This document shows positions 51,860 through 59,354 of a stretch of 64,000 nucleotides of DNA, in pieces. The translations under genes were made by a program, and so were the position numbers. The notes beneath the pieces were generated by a model that worked only from the letters and a program-made list of their open reading frames with translations, was not told where the DNA came from and did no database searches. Source of the stretch: Leucobacter sp042726155 (GTDB lineage Bacteria; Actinomycetota; Actinomycetes; Actinomycetales; Microbacteriaceae); the NCBI RefSeq assembly GCF_042726155.1, contig NZ_JBHXHV010000004.1, forward strand, positions 62,001-126,000, read 5' to 3'. Each line of letters starts with the position of its first letter. Within the stretch, counting starts at the first letter, position 1.

Positions 51860-53974
51860 TTACCGACTGCGCACGAGAACGCGCGCGGCAGTCGAGTCTT
51901 CCTGGAGAGCATTCAAAAGCGGCGCGGCAAGACTTCGAGCATAGGTCGCGGTCAGATGCTGGTTGTCGCGCCAAATCAGCACATTTCCAATGACCGCGGG
52001 GCAGCGGTCAGTCGGACAGATCCAAGCGTTCATATCAATCACACTGGCGTTCGAGATGCCGGCCGCAGCATCCGGCTCCGGGTACGGGCGGTCATCGACC
52101 GCAAGAGACCGGTCACGACTGCAGGAGGAGAGCTGATCAGGGTTCGCCGACACGCACTCTGGAATGTCGATGCCCATGTCGGGCACATCCCGAATGGCCA
52201 CCACTGGGATGCCCTGATCTTCCAAACGCGTCCACGTGCGGTGCAACCCCTGCGAAAACGCTTGGGCACTCTCTTCGGCCGAGAGAGGAGCTTCGTCCCA
52301 CACTGAGCGACCCGCCGCGTTCGCCGTGATCACGAGCGCCGGCTGTTCCTCCGCAAGGATATTGAGCACCTTACGGTTCCAGTCCTGACAATTGACATAG
52401 GGTTTGCCGTTACCGCCGGCAATCATGATATTCGCAAAAGCGCAGGATGACTTCGTGAATACGCGGAGCCGCCACCCCTGCTCCTGCGCAACTGCGTCAA
52501 GCGCAGGGACCCAGTTCGCAGCGTGGGAGTCACCAACAAGTGCAATCGTGACGTCACCATCGGCAGCTCCGAGTGTGCAACCCGGATCCACTGTTTTTCC
52601 CTGGTCAGCGTGGCAGCCGTTTGCATACACAATCGGATTGTCGTCGCGGGCGGCGACGGCTGAAGGAACAAACCCTCCGGGTACAGTATCGGACACCACT
52701 CCGGCCGATTGGTCGGTCTCCAAGGCTGCCGCTCCCAGCGGGTTCTTTGGCACCGGTGAGCTCGCTGGGGCGAAGGCGAGGAGTCCGCCGAGAAGTGCGG
52801 AGATCACTACGAGCGCGCTACCCATCCACAGTGCCCTCGCCGAACGCGCTGCAGCCCATTTCCAGTCACGAAACGGATTCTCAATGAATCGGTAGCTCAG
52901 CCACGCCGGAAGTAACGACAGGATCGCGACGAGTGCTCCGTATCGGAAACGCAATTCACCGCCCAGGAGATATGTCGCGATCACGATAAGTGGCCAGTGC
53001 CACAAATAGAGCGAGTATGAGATGTCGCCGAGCCAGCGCATTGGCCGAACGGCGAGCAGTCGTCCCGCGCCAGAACCAGCTCGTCCCCCCATTCCGCCGA
53101 TGATCAGTGCCGCCGCACTCAACGTCGGCAGGAGCGCTGCGCTTCCTGGGAACGGGGTATCGGAACTAAATACGAGGCACGCGGCAAGGACGCCAAGCAG
53201 TCCGGCCCATCCGAGCACCCTTCCGACGCCATCGGGAAGACGCTCGAGATGCGTTGCGAACACAGCAACTGCCGCGCCGATGGCGAGCTCCCACAGCCTC
53301 GTCGTCGTAACGAAATACGCAGGAGCGGGGGCAATCGCGGTGTATGTCACAGACCAGGCGAGCGACGCCAGCAAAATAGCGGACACACCGAGCTGCAAGA
53401 CTCGCTGCACAAACTGTGACGATTGGTCGTCCACCCACCGCCGACTGACCCACAGCAGCGCGACAAACAGCACCGGCAGGATGATGTAGAACTGCTCCTC
53501 TACGGCCAGGGTCCAGAAATGCTGCACTGGACTCGCCGCTATATCTGCGTTGAGGTAGTCAGTGCCAGCCGCGAGCACCCAGTTCACCATTGATACCGAT
53601 GCAGCGGAGATTTCCGTTCCGATACCCCGCCAACGAATATCTGGAAGAAATACAAAACTCAGTGCTGCCGTGGCGACAAGAGCGACAGTCGCGGCGGGCA
53701 GGATGCGTCGGGCCCGTTTCGCGTAAAAGCCCGGCAGATTTATCCGCCCGCGCGTCTGAGCTTCGCGTAGCAGGATTCCCGTGATCAAAAATCCCGAGAT
53801 AACAAAGAAAACGTCGACACCAATGAAGCCGCCTGGCAAGAAGGGGGCATTGGCGTGGAAAAGTAGCACCGCCCCCACTGCGACCGCACGAAGGCCCTGG
53901 ATGTCTGGGCGGAAACGTCGGCGCGCTTCAGTTTCACGGGCGCCAGCGACCCGTGGCATCGTTTGCACATTCAC
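51860..53974 (-). CDS. Acyltransferase-3/SGNH glycan O-acetyltransferase (OafA-like), apparently intact
   Basis: 704 residues. The acyltransferase-3 membrane domain (about 20-400, ten helices) has FRPDIQGLRAVAV, GVDVFFVISGFLI, KRARRILPA and FWTLAVEEQFY. An extracytoplasmic SGNH domain follows with VGDSHAANW (about 478) and a DNQHLT Asp-His pair (about 669). Such proteins move acetyl groups from the cytoplasm onto surface glycans. The GTG at 53974 has GGAGA ten bases upstream; ATG 53959 is an alternative. It is divergent from a pyruvyltransferase gene. Confidence 0.9.
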   Translation of the reverse strand: MNVQTMPRVAGARETEARRRFRPDIQGLRAVAVGAVLLFHANAPFLPGGFIGVDVFFVISGFLITGILLREAQTRGRINLPGFYAKRARRILPAATVALVATAALSFVFLPDIRWRGIGTEISAASVSMVNWVLAAGTDYLNADIAASPVQHFWTLAVEEQFYIILPVLFVALLWVSRRWVDDQSSQFVQRVLQLGVSAILLASLAWSVTYTAIAPAPAYFVTTTRLWELAIGAAVAVFATHLERLPDGVGRVLGWAGLLGVLAACLVFSSDTPFPGSAALLPTLSAAALIIGGMGGRAGSGAGRLLAVRPMRWLGDISYSLYLWHWPLIVIATYLLGGELRFRYGALVAILSLLPAWLSYRFIENPFRDWKWAAARSARALWMGSALVVISALLGGLLAFAPASSPVPKNPLGAAALETDQSAGVVSDTVPGGFVPSAVAARDDNPIVYANGCHADQGKTVDPGCTLGAADGDVTIALVGDSHAANWVPALDAVAQEQGWRLRVFTKSSCAFANIMIAGGNGKPYVNCQDWNRKVLNILAEEQPALVITANAAGRSVWDEAPLSAEESAQAFSQGLHRTWTRLEDQGIPVVAIRDVPDMGIDIPECVSANPDQLSSCSRDRSLAVDDRPYPEPDAAAGISNASVIDMNAWICPTDRCPAVIGNVLIWRDNQHLTATYARSLAAPLLNALQEDSTAARVLVRSR

Positions 53975-54106
53975 GTCGGCGTTTTCTCCAGGCTCGCAGA
54001 TATCCAGAGTTCATCGTACTCGCTGCGCTCGAGATGCCCGTCTCAGGAACCGCGAGTTAGGGGCTTCATCGGTCGTGTAGCGTTGCAGAGTCAGGAAGGC
54101 GGCAGC

Positions 54107-55150
54107 ATGACGGTGCATCTCACCCACGGCGCGAAGAAAAATGTAGGGGACTATCTCATCCACTCCCGCGCACGAAAGCTGTGGAAGCATGTTGCTCCCG
54201 AGGTGGAGATCGCATCAATAGCACGGTGGATCCCTGAAGAGCTCCCCAACGACTCGCGCTTGCTCGTGATGTGCGGCGGGCCTGGGTTCACGCCTCGCCT
54301 TGTTGAGGGCGTGTTTCCAGTAGTGCAGCGCGCGGGCGAACACGGGATCCCTGTCTCCGGACTTGCGCTTGGATGGCAAGGGCTGCCAAAGCGCAATCCG
54401 GGTTCGTTCACAATGACCGCGCGCAGTGTCGCAACCCTGCGCGCGATTGCGGCGTCGGGTTCCCCTATCTCAGTGCGCGACGACGTGACGCAGGAAATTG
54501 CAGAACAGTTCGGCATTGAATCCGTGCGCACGGGCTGCACTGCCTGGTATTCCATCCCAGATCTGGGGTCAAGCGCACGTATTGCAAGTGCCGAGCCGCG
54601 CTCCATCGTTTACACGACCCCCGCGCTCGACGAGAATGCGGCTCAATCACTCGCGGTGATGCGTATGCTACGCACGCGTTTTCCCGCCGCGAAACTCTAC
54701 GCGAGTTTTCACCGAGGTATCGAAGCCGACGAGCTCACTACAAAACCTCAGTCGAAAATCCTGCGCAGACAGGCTAAGGCGGCGAAGTCGCTCGGATTCG
54801 AAGTGCTAGACGTCGCATATGATCTTGGACGGATCGGCTTCTATCGCGACATAGATTTGCATGTCGGTTATCGCGTGCATGCGCACCTCGATTTCGTTAG
54901 TCGGCGGAGTCCGAGCGTTCTTATCAGTGAAGACGGACGTGGTTTCGGCCAGACGGCGACCCTACACGGCCGCAAACAGGTACTGTGGTCGGACGCTCAG
55001 GAACTCGTTCCCAAACTCGAGCGGCGAATAACCGCAGAAATCGAGAAAGAATGGCCGTCGCTCACTCGCGCGATCGAAACAATCGAAGCCTCGTACCCCG
55101 TGATGCGTGATGTGATCAAACGTCAGGCACAGCTCGCGGCCGGCTTCTAG
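54107..55150 (+). CDS. Polysaccharide pyruvyl transferase family protein (second)
   Basis: 347 residues beginning MTVHLTHG, with KKNVGDYLIHSRARKLW, VMCGGPGFTPRLV, RDDVTQEIAEQFG and the late VGYRVHAHLDFVSRRSPSVLI segment typical of the pyruvyltransferase (CsaB/WcaK) family. GGAAGG precedes the ATG; an upstream open extension crosses the divergent promoter region and is unlikely. Its stop overlaps that of the convergent NeuB gene on a palindromic CTAG. A glycan pyruvyl ketal is the likely product, but activity varies in this family. Confidence 0.78.
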   Translation: MTVHLTHGAKKNVGDYLIHSRARKLWKHVAPEVEIASIARWIPEELPNDSRLLVMCGGPGFTPRLVEGVFPVVQRAGEHGIPVSGLALGWQGLPKRNPGSFTMTARSVATLRAIAASGSPISVRDDVTQEIAEQFGIESVRTGCTAWYSIPDLGSSARIASAEPRSIVYTTPALDENAAQSLAVMRMLRTRFPAAKLYASFHRGIEADELTTKPQSKILRRQAKAAKSLGFEVLDVAYDLGRIGFYRDIDLHVGYRVHAHLDFVSRRSPSVLISEDGRGFGQTATLHGRKQVLWSDAQELVPKLERRITAEIEKEWPSLTRAIETIEASYPVMRDVIKRQAQLAAGF

Positions 55151-56202
55151 TCGTTTTTCAGATCAACTGCGTGAATCGGCTCGCCTGACGCCTTCGCGGT
55201 CACCAATTGGGCGCCCAAAACGGTATCCCAATCGGCAACTTCCAGGCCGGTATTCGCCCGGAGTGCGATCAGATCAACGTTGGTGATCACGCTCCCAGCC
55301 CGAAGATCCCGGGACGCAAAGATGCGGCGCCGCGCGTTCGTGATCGCCGCGCTCTGAGAGGAAATATCGGGAACACCTGTGCCGCTCAGCTCCCGAACGG
55401 TCGTCAGAGATTCGGTGTAACGGGCCAACATGGCTTCGTCGAACGCATGATAATGATCATTTCCGGCGCCCTGGCGGTCATCAGTAAAATGCTTCTCAAT
55501 AACGCGAGCACCCATCACTGTCGCGATATCAAGAGCCGGCAAGGAACCGTCCTCACTCGGCGCGACATGGTCCGAATACCCGATGATGGCACGGTCACCG
55601 AATCGTCGTTCAAGCTCTCGAATTCCAAGCAGATTCGCATGCTCGTGCGGGGTGGGATACCGCAGCACGCAGTGCAATAACGCGATCTCGTTCGCGCCGG
55701 CCGATTCAAGTTGACCAAGCGCCCGTTCTATTTCATCGTGGGTTGACGCGCCAGCGGAGAGAATCACCGGCTTCCCCGTAGCGGCCACGGCGCGTAGGAG
55801 GGGCACGTTGGTCAAATCGGCTGACGCGATCTTCACCGCCGGCATCAATGGAGCCAGCATTCCTACAGCTTCGAGGTCAAACGGTGTCGAGAGAAAATCG
55901 ACACCGACCTCGACGCAGTACTTCGCCAGTTCTAAATACTCCTCGGTTCCGAAACTCTCGTACCTCTGGAACAGTTCGAATTGGGACCGCGTCGGCTCCT
56001 TTTCCGTGTCCCAATAGGACGGGCTATTCCCCGCGCTCGCAAGCGTTGCTGCCTTATATGTCTGGAATTTAGCCGCATGCCCACCAGCTCGAGCCACCGA
56101 GGCGATCATGGCCTTCGCCCGCTCGAGCGACCCTTCATGATTCACTCCGATTTCGGCGATGATATAAGGATCGGCATATGCGCGTTCGAACATGGTTCTC
56201 AC
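55147..56202 (-). CDS. neuB: N-acetylneuraminate/nonulosonate synthase (NeuB/SpsE-like)
   Basis: Condenses phosphoenolpyruvate with a six-carbon amino sugar to make a nine-carbon sialic-acid-like sugar. The 351-residue protein has the TIM-barrel core (PYIIAEIGVNHEGS, AKFQTYKA, STPFD, KIASADLTN, LSAGAST, IGYSDH, EKHFTDDR) and the C-terminal SAF antifreeze-like domain (about 285-345). The exact sugar (Neu, Leg, Pse, Kdn) cannot be read. It is downstream of the neuA-pseG fusion with a 20-base gap. Start GTG 56202 or ATG 56193; GAAGGT fits neither perfectly. Confidence 0.9.
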   Translation of the reverse strand: MRTMFERAYADPYIIAEIGVNHEGSLERAKAMIASVARAGGHAAKFQTYKAATLASAGNSPSYWDTEKEPTRSQFELFQRYESFGTEEYLELAKYCVEVGVDFLSTPFDLEAVGMLAPLMPAVKIASADLTNVPLLRAVAATGKPVILSAGASTHDEIERALGQLESAGANEIALLHCVLRYPTPHEHANLLGIRELERRFGDRAIIGYSDHVAPSEDGSLPALDIATVMGARVIEKHFTDDRQGAGNDHYHAFDEAMLARYTESLTTVRELSGTGVPDISSQSAAITNARRRIFASRDLRAGSVITNVDLIALRANTGLEVADWDTVLGAQLVTAKASGEPIHAVDLKND

Positions 56203-56222
56203 TGTACCTTCACGTAGCTCCG

Positions 56223-57905
56223 TCAGTACACCGAAAGCACGTCGATCCCCAGGTGATCGAACATTGCGGAGATCGTCTTCCTATTACTTCGCAGACGCCC
56301 CGCGGCCCGCGCCTTTGCTGCGTGGTCGGCGCGCAATACGTGATCGTCGAGTAGCAAGCGTGTCGCTCCGTCGAGTGCGTCGTCGGTCACCTTGCTTCCG
56401 AGACCGAGGGGAAGTACGCCGTTGTCTTCGGTCGCGTGCGTGTGCGTCAGTTCTTTCTCGTTTTGAGCGAGGCAAATCGACGGGACTCCACAGCTCAGCA
56501 GTTCGATCACCGTTCTCCCCGCGGAGGTGAATGCCAGTTGCGCACGGGACATGAGGGCTGGCATATTGCTCACGTTCTCGAGAATTTCAACAGTGAATGG
56601 CAATGCGTCGGCTTCCAGGTGCAGTGGTGGAGCCCCCAGTCCGCGCACCACCGTGACACGGCCGTCAAAGGCAACCCGCTCCAACGAGCTGAGCGCCCGC
56701 AACGCAAGTTCGGATGGATCTGTGCCGCCAAAGAGCACGAGCACCTCCGATACACCCGTGGCGTGATGCGCAGCGTGCGGCTGGAAGTCACGGGGCAGCT
56801 CGAACGCTGGAGCGAGCAAGGCAAACTCGATACCCGTGATCTTCCGGCGCTCCGGAACATCAGGCGTGTCTATGAACTCTGCCACGAGAAGATCGACTTC
56901 ACCGGCACCGCTTCCCCTGTCCTCAAACGAGACGATTTGCGCTTTGGGTGCTGCCTCGCGAAGCGAGCTTATCCAGTCCGCGGTTGTGTCGAGCACGTCA
57001 AGCACAATCAGATCAGGCTGGGCGTGCGACAGGCGGTGCAAGAAATCTTCGTCACCGCTCACTTCTGCCGTGTCATAGGGTGTCGCAGCAAAGAATGTTT
57101 GCCCCAGCGGCTCGTTCTCATCGAGATAAATGGTGAGATCATGGCGAGCTACCTCAGCGGCGAATGCGAGCATGCGATACACATGCCCCATGCCGAGCGA
57201 TCGAGATGCATCTACACGTATCGCAATGCGACGACGGGTGAGCAAATGCGCAGCTGCGAGCAAATCAGCGTACGTGTCGATATCAACCGATTCCTCGCCG
57301 CTCAGTCGCAGCACTGCAACTGGCTCAATCACGCGCGTGCCCTCAGCAGCGATGTCTCCGAGCCGTGCAGCGATGATTCCACCGGTCTCGCGGTATTCCA
57401 GAGGAAGTTGCTGACGATTGACTCGTGCAGTGAAATTCGGAACGATTACACCAGAAGCATCTTGCTTCCAACGAAGATGCTGATCGAGCGCGACCGTGAG
57501 CACAGACCGGATTTCTGCATTCGCAAAAGCCTCTATGCCCCTGCGAATCGTCGCGGGCGTGATGAGCGGAGACGTCGGTTGCACGGTGAGTACCGGATCG
57601 GAATCTCGCGCCCCACGCGCGCGAAGCGCAGGAAGATTTCGTAAGATCTTCGTATCCAGTGTCTCGTCAGAAGGGGTGGTCTGAGTTTCAAGAATCACCT
57701 CGGCACCGTAGTGCTCGGCGACTGAGCTCACCTCCGCGTCATCGGTGATCACGATCACCCGGCCGCTCGTGACTACGCTGAGCGCAGCGTCAATCGCGTA
57801 GGCAATCATCGGTTTGCCCGCGAGGAGGCGTAAGTTCTTTCGCGGCACCCCTACGGACCCCCCACGTGCGGGGATGAGTATCCAGGCATTCCGGTTGAGC
57901 GTCAT
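56223..57905 (-). CDS. CMP-nonulosonate cytidylyltransferase fused to a PseG/SpsG-like domain
   Basis: 560 residues. Residues 1-220 form a NeuA/SpsF-type cytidylyltransferase (WILIPARGGSVGVPRKNLR, QPTSPL, VDIDTYADL). From about 225 a GT-B-like PseG/SpsG domain begins with IAIRVDASRSLGMGHVYRM, whose histidine (H241) matches the catalytic base of PseG, and continues with VLFGGTDPSE and SAGRTVIELLSCGVPSICLA. PseG removes UDP from the precursor of pseudaminic acid; SpsF/SpsG act in Bacillus spore-coat glycan synthesis. The fusion would place hydrolysis and CMP activation in one protein flanking the NeuB step. Start ATG 57905 behind AGAGGCGGAA. Confidence 0.88.
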   Translation of the reverse strand: MTLNRNAWILIPARGGSVGVPRKNLRLLAGKPMIAYAIDAALSVVTSGRVIVITDDAEVSSVAEHYGAEVILETQTTPSDETLDTKILRNLPALRARGARDSDPVLTVQPTSPLITPATIRRGIEAFANAEIRSVLTVALDQHLRWKQDASGVIVPNFTARVNRQQLPLEYRETGGIIAARLGDIAAEGTRVIEPVAVLRLSGEESVDIDTYADLLAAAHLLTRRRIAIRVDASRSLGMGHVYRMLAFAAEVARHDLTIYLDENEPLGQTFFAATPYDTAEVSGDEDFLHRLSHAQPDLIVLDVLDTTADWISSLREAAPKAQIVSFEDRGSGAGEVDLLVAEFIDTPDVPERRKITGIEFALLAPAFELPRDFQPHAAHHATGVSEVLVLFGGTDPSELALRALSSLERVAFDGRVTVVRGLGAPPLHLEADALPFTVEILENVSNMPALMSRAQLAFTSAGRTVIELLSCGVPSICLAQNEKELTHTHATEDNGVLPLGLGSKVTDDALDGATRLLLDDHVLRADHAAKARAAGRLRSNRKTISAMFDHLGIDVLSVY

Positions 57906-58008
57906 TTCCGCCTCTTCTGATGATGCACGATCGTCGCTCGTCCGGACAGCAACGGGGCTCACCGATCGTCTATTCGTTACTGTCCAGCCTAACTGTTCGC
58001 CTCATCGG

Positions 58009-58014
58009 TAAGAT
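58009..58014 (+). promoter_or_regulatory. Candidate -10 box of the GT-B gene
   Basis: TAAGAT, 25 bases before the TTG start at 58039. It sits in the 133-base divergent interval shared with the neuA-pseG fusion gene. Confidence 0.3.
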
Positions 58015-58038
58015 GAGTGGCCTAGGAAGGGAACGGTA

Positions 58039-59331
58039 TTGCAGGTCCATGGAACCACTGCCGAGACCCTGCTCTGGTGCATGCGTCCGGCGCTCGATTT
58101 GTGCCATCTTCGAGGCGAACTCCCTCAGTCGGTGATTGACACAGCGCCCGCTGCGCGTAAATATCCCTCCGCGAATCACGTTCGGTTCGGTCGTTTTCTC
58201 GCTGTCACCGAGACGGTTAATCAAGAGCGTGCTCTCACGCGGCTGCTAGCCGGTGTCGAGCAACCGATTCATGTGGAAACTCCCGACGAGCAGCACCGCG
58301 AAGCGTTACTGCAGGACCCCGCCATTGACGAAGCAATTTCTCGTTTCACGAGCGCATTGCATGGACGTGTCAGCGAAGCGGTCGTCAAGTCATTCGAAAA
58401 CCAGGTGTACAAAGTGGCTGTGGCGTTGCATCGCTATCGCCTAATGGACCTCAGCGGCTTCGCCGGAATACTGGTGTCCACTCAGCACTCCCCGATCATC
58501 AGGGCCCTGTGTGTCGCGGCGCGAGAGCAGTCCGTCGCGGTGGTCTACGTGCCGCACGCGCCCGCAGCAATCAACAATGCGTACTTGGATCTGCCCGTGC
58601 ACTACGTAGGACTTCGCGGTGCAGGCGAACGTGCGTACTACGAGACGGAACTCGGCGTAGCGCCCTCAGACCTGCGCGTCGTGGGAAACCTCTCCAGCGA
58701 TATCCTCGACGCGCCGTCGCCTGCGATCGAGCCCACAGGCCCCGGCGTGCTCGCACTTTCACCTCACTCCGACAAAATCATGCGTCGCATTTTTGACGCC
58801 GTTGGAGCATCCGGACTCGGTCCGATGACGATAGCTCCCCATCCGAGATCGGATATTCGCCAGATTCGAGATTTCATGCCCACGGACTGGTCCTTGTTCA
58901 CCGGAGCTCGCACCCTGGATTTATTATTGGAGGGGCCGGCATTTGTGCTTCAGTTCTCCAGCGGGGTGGCCTGGGAGAGTGCCGCGCTTGGTATTCCGAC
59001 AGCGACGATCAGGCTCGATCGATCCCCGGTGAATTATCCTTTTTTGGCGGACGAGCAGGTATATCCCTCCCTGTTTGCGCCTGAGGACACGAGGCGATTC
59101 GTGAGCGCCGCGCGCTCGGAGAATATCGACCGGGCCGCATTGCGCAAGCACGCGATTCAGTGGTGCGCTGTCGACGGGCCCGAGGCGATGTATCGGCTGT
59201 TCGATCTCCTTGACGAGGTTGCATTGACTTCCGACGCCGGTCAGCTCCCGTACCTCCACGATGGATGGAGCGCAGGGGGTGCCGCAATTTCACGTTCGTG
59301 GCTAGCTTCGACTGAAGTTTCGCCACACTAG
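58039..59331 (+). CDS. GT-B-like protein, candidate nonulosonic acid transferase
   Basis: 430 residues with no signal or membrane segment. It has two Rossmann-like halves. The second has LSPHSDKI, IAPHPRSDIRQ and FSSGVAWESAALGIPTATI, a pattern shared by polysialyltransferase-, Kdo- and capsule-type transferases that use CMP-activated acids. The first half contains VSTQHSP and VYVPHAPAA. Its divergent position to the CMP-nonulosonate gene is the main reason to suggest CMP-sugar use; no close family is recognised. TTG start at 58039 with GGAAGGGAA upstream. Confidence 0.65.
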   Translation: MQVHGTTAETLLWCMRPALDLCHLRGELPQSVIDTAPAARKYPSANHVRFGRFLAVTETVNQERALTRLLAGVEQPIHVETPDEQHREALLQDPAIDEAISRFTSALHGRVSEAVVKSFENQVYKVAVALHRYRLMDLSGFAGILVSTQHSPIIRALCVAAREQSVAVVYVPHAPAAINNAYLDLPVHYVGLRGAGERAYYETELGVAPSDLRVVGNLSSDILDAPSPAIEPTGPGVLALSPHSDKIMRRIFDAVGASGLGPMTIAPHPRSDIRQIRDFMPTDWSLFTGARTLDLLLEGPAFVLQFSSGVAWESAALGIPTATIRLDRSPVNYPFLADEQVYPSLFAPEDTRRFVSAARSENIDRAALRKHAIQWCAVDGPEAMYRLFDLLDEVALTSDAGQLPYLHDGWSAGGAAISRSWLASTEVSPH

Positions 59332-59354
59332 GTGATTCCACGCGCTGCAGCTCC

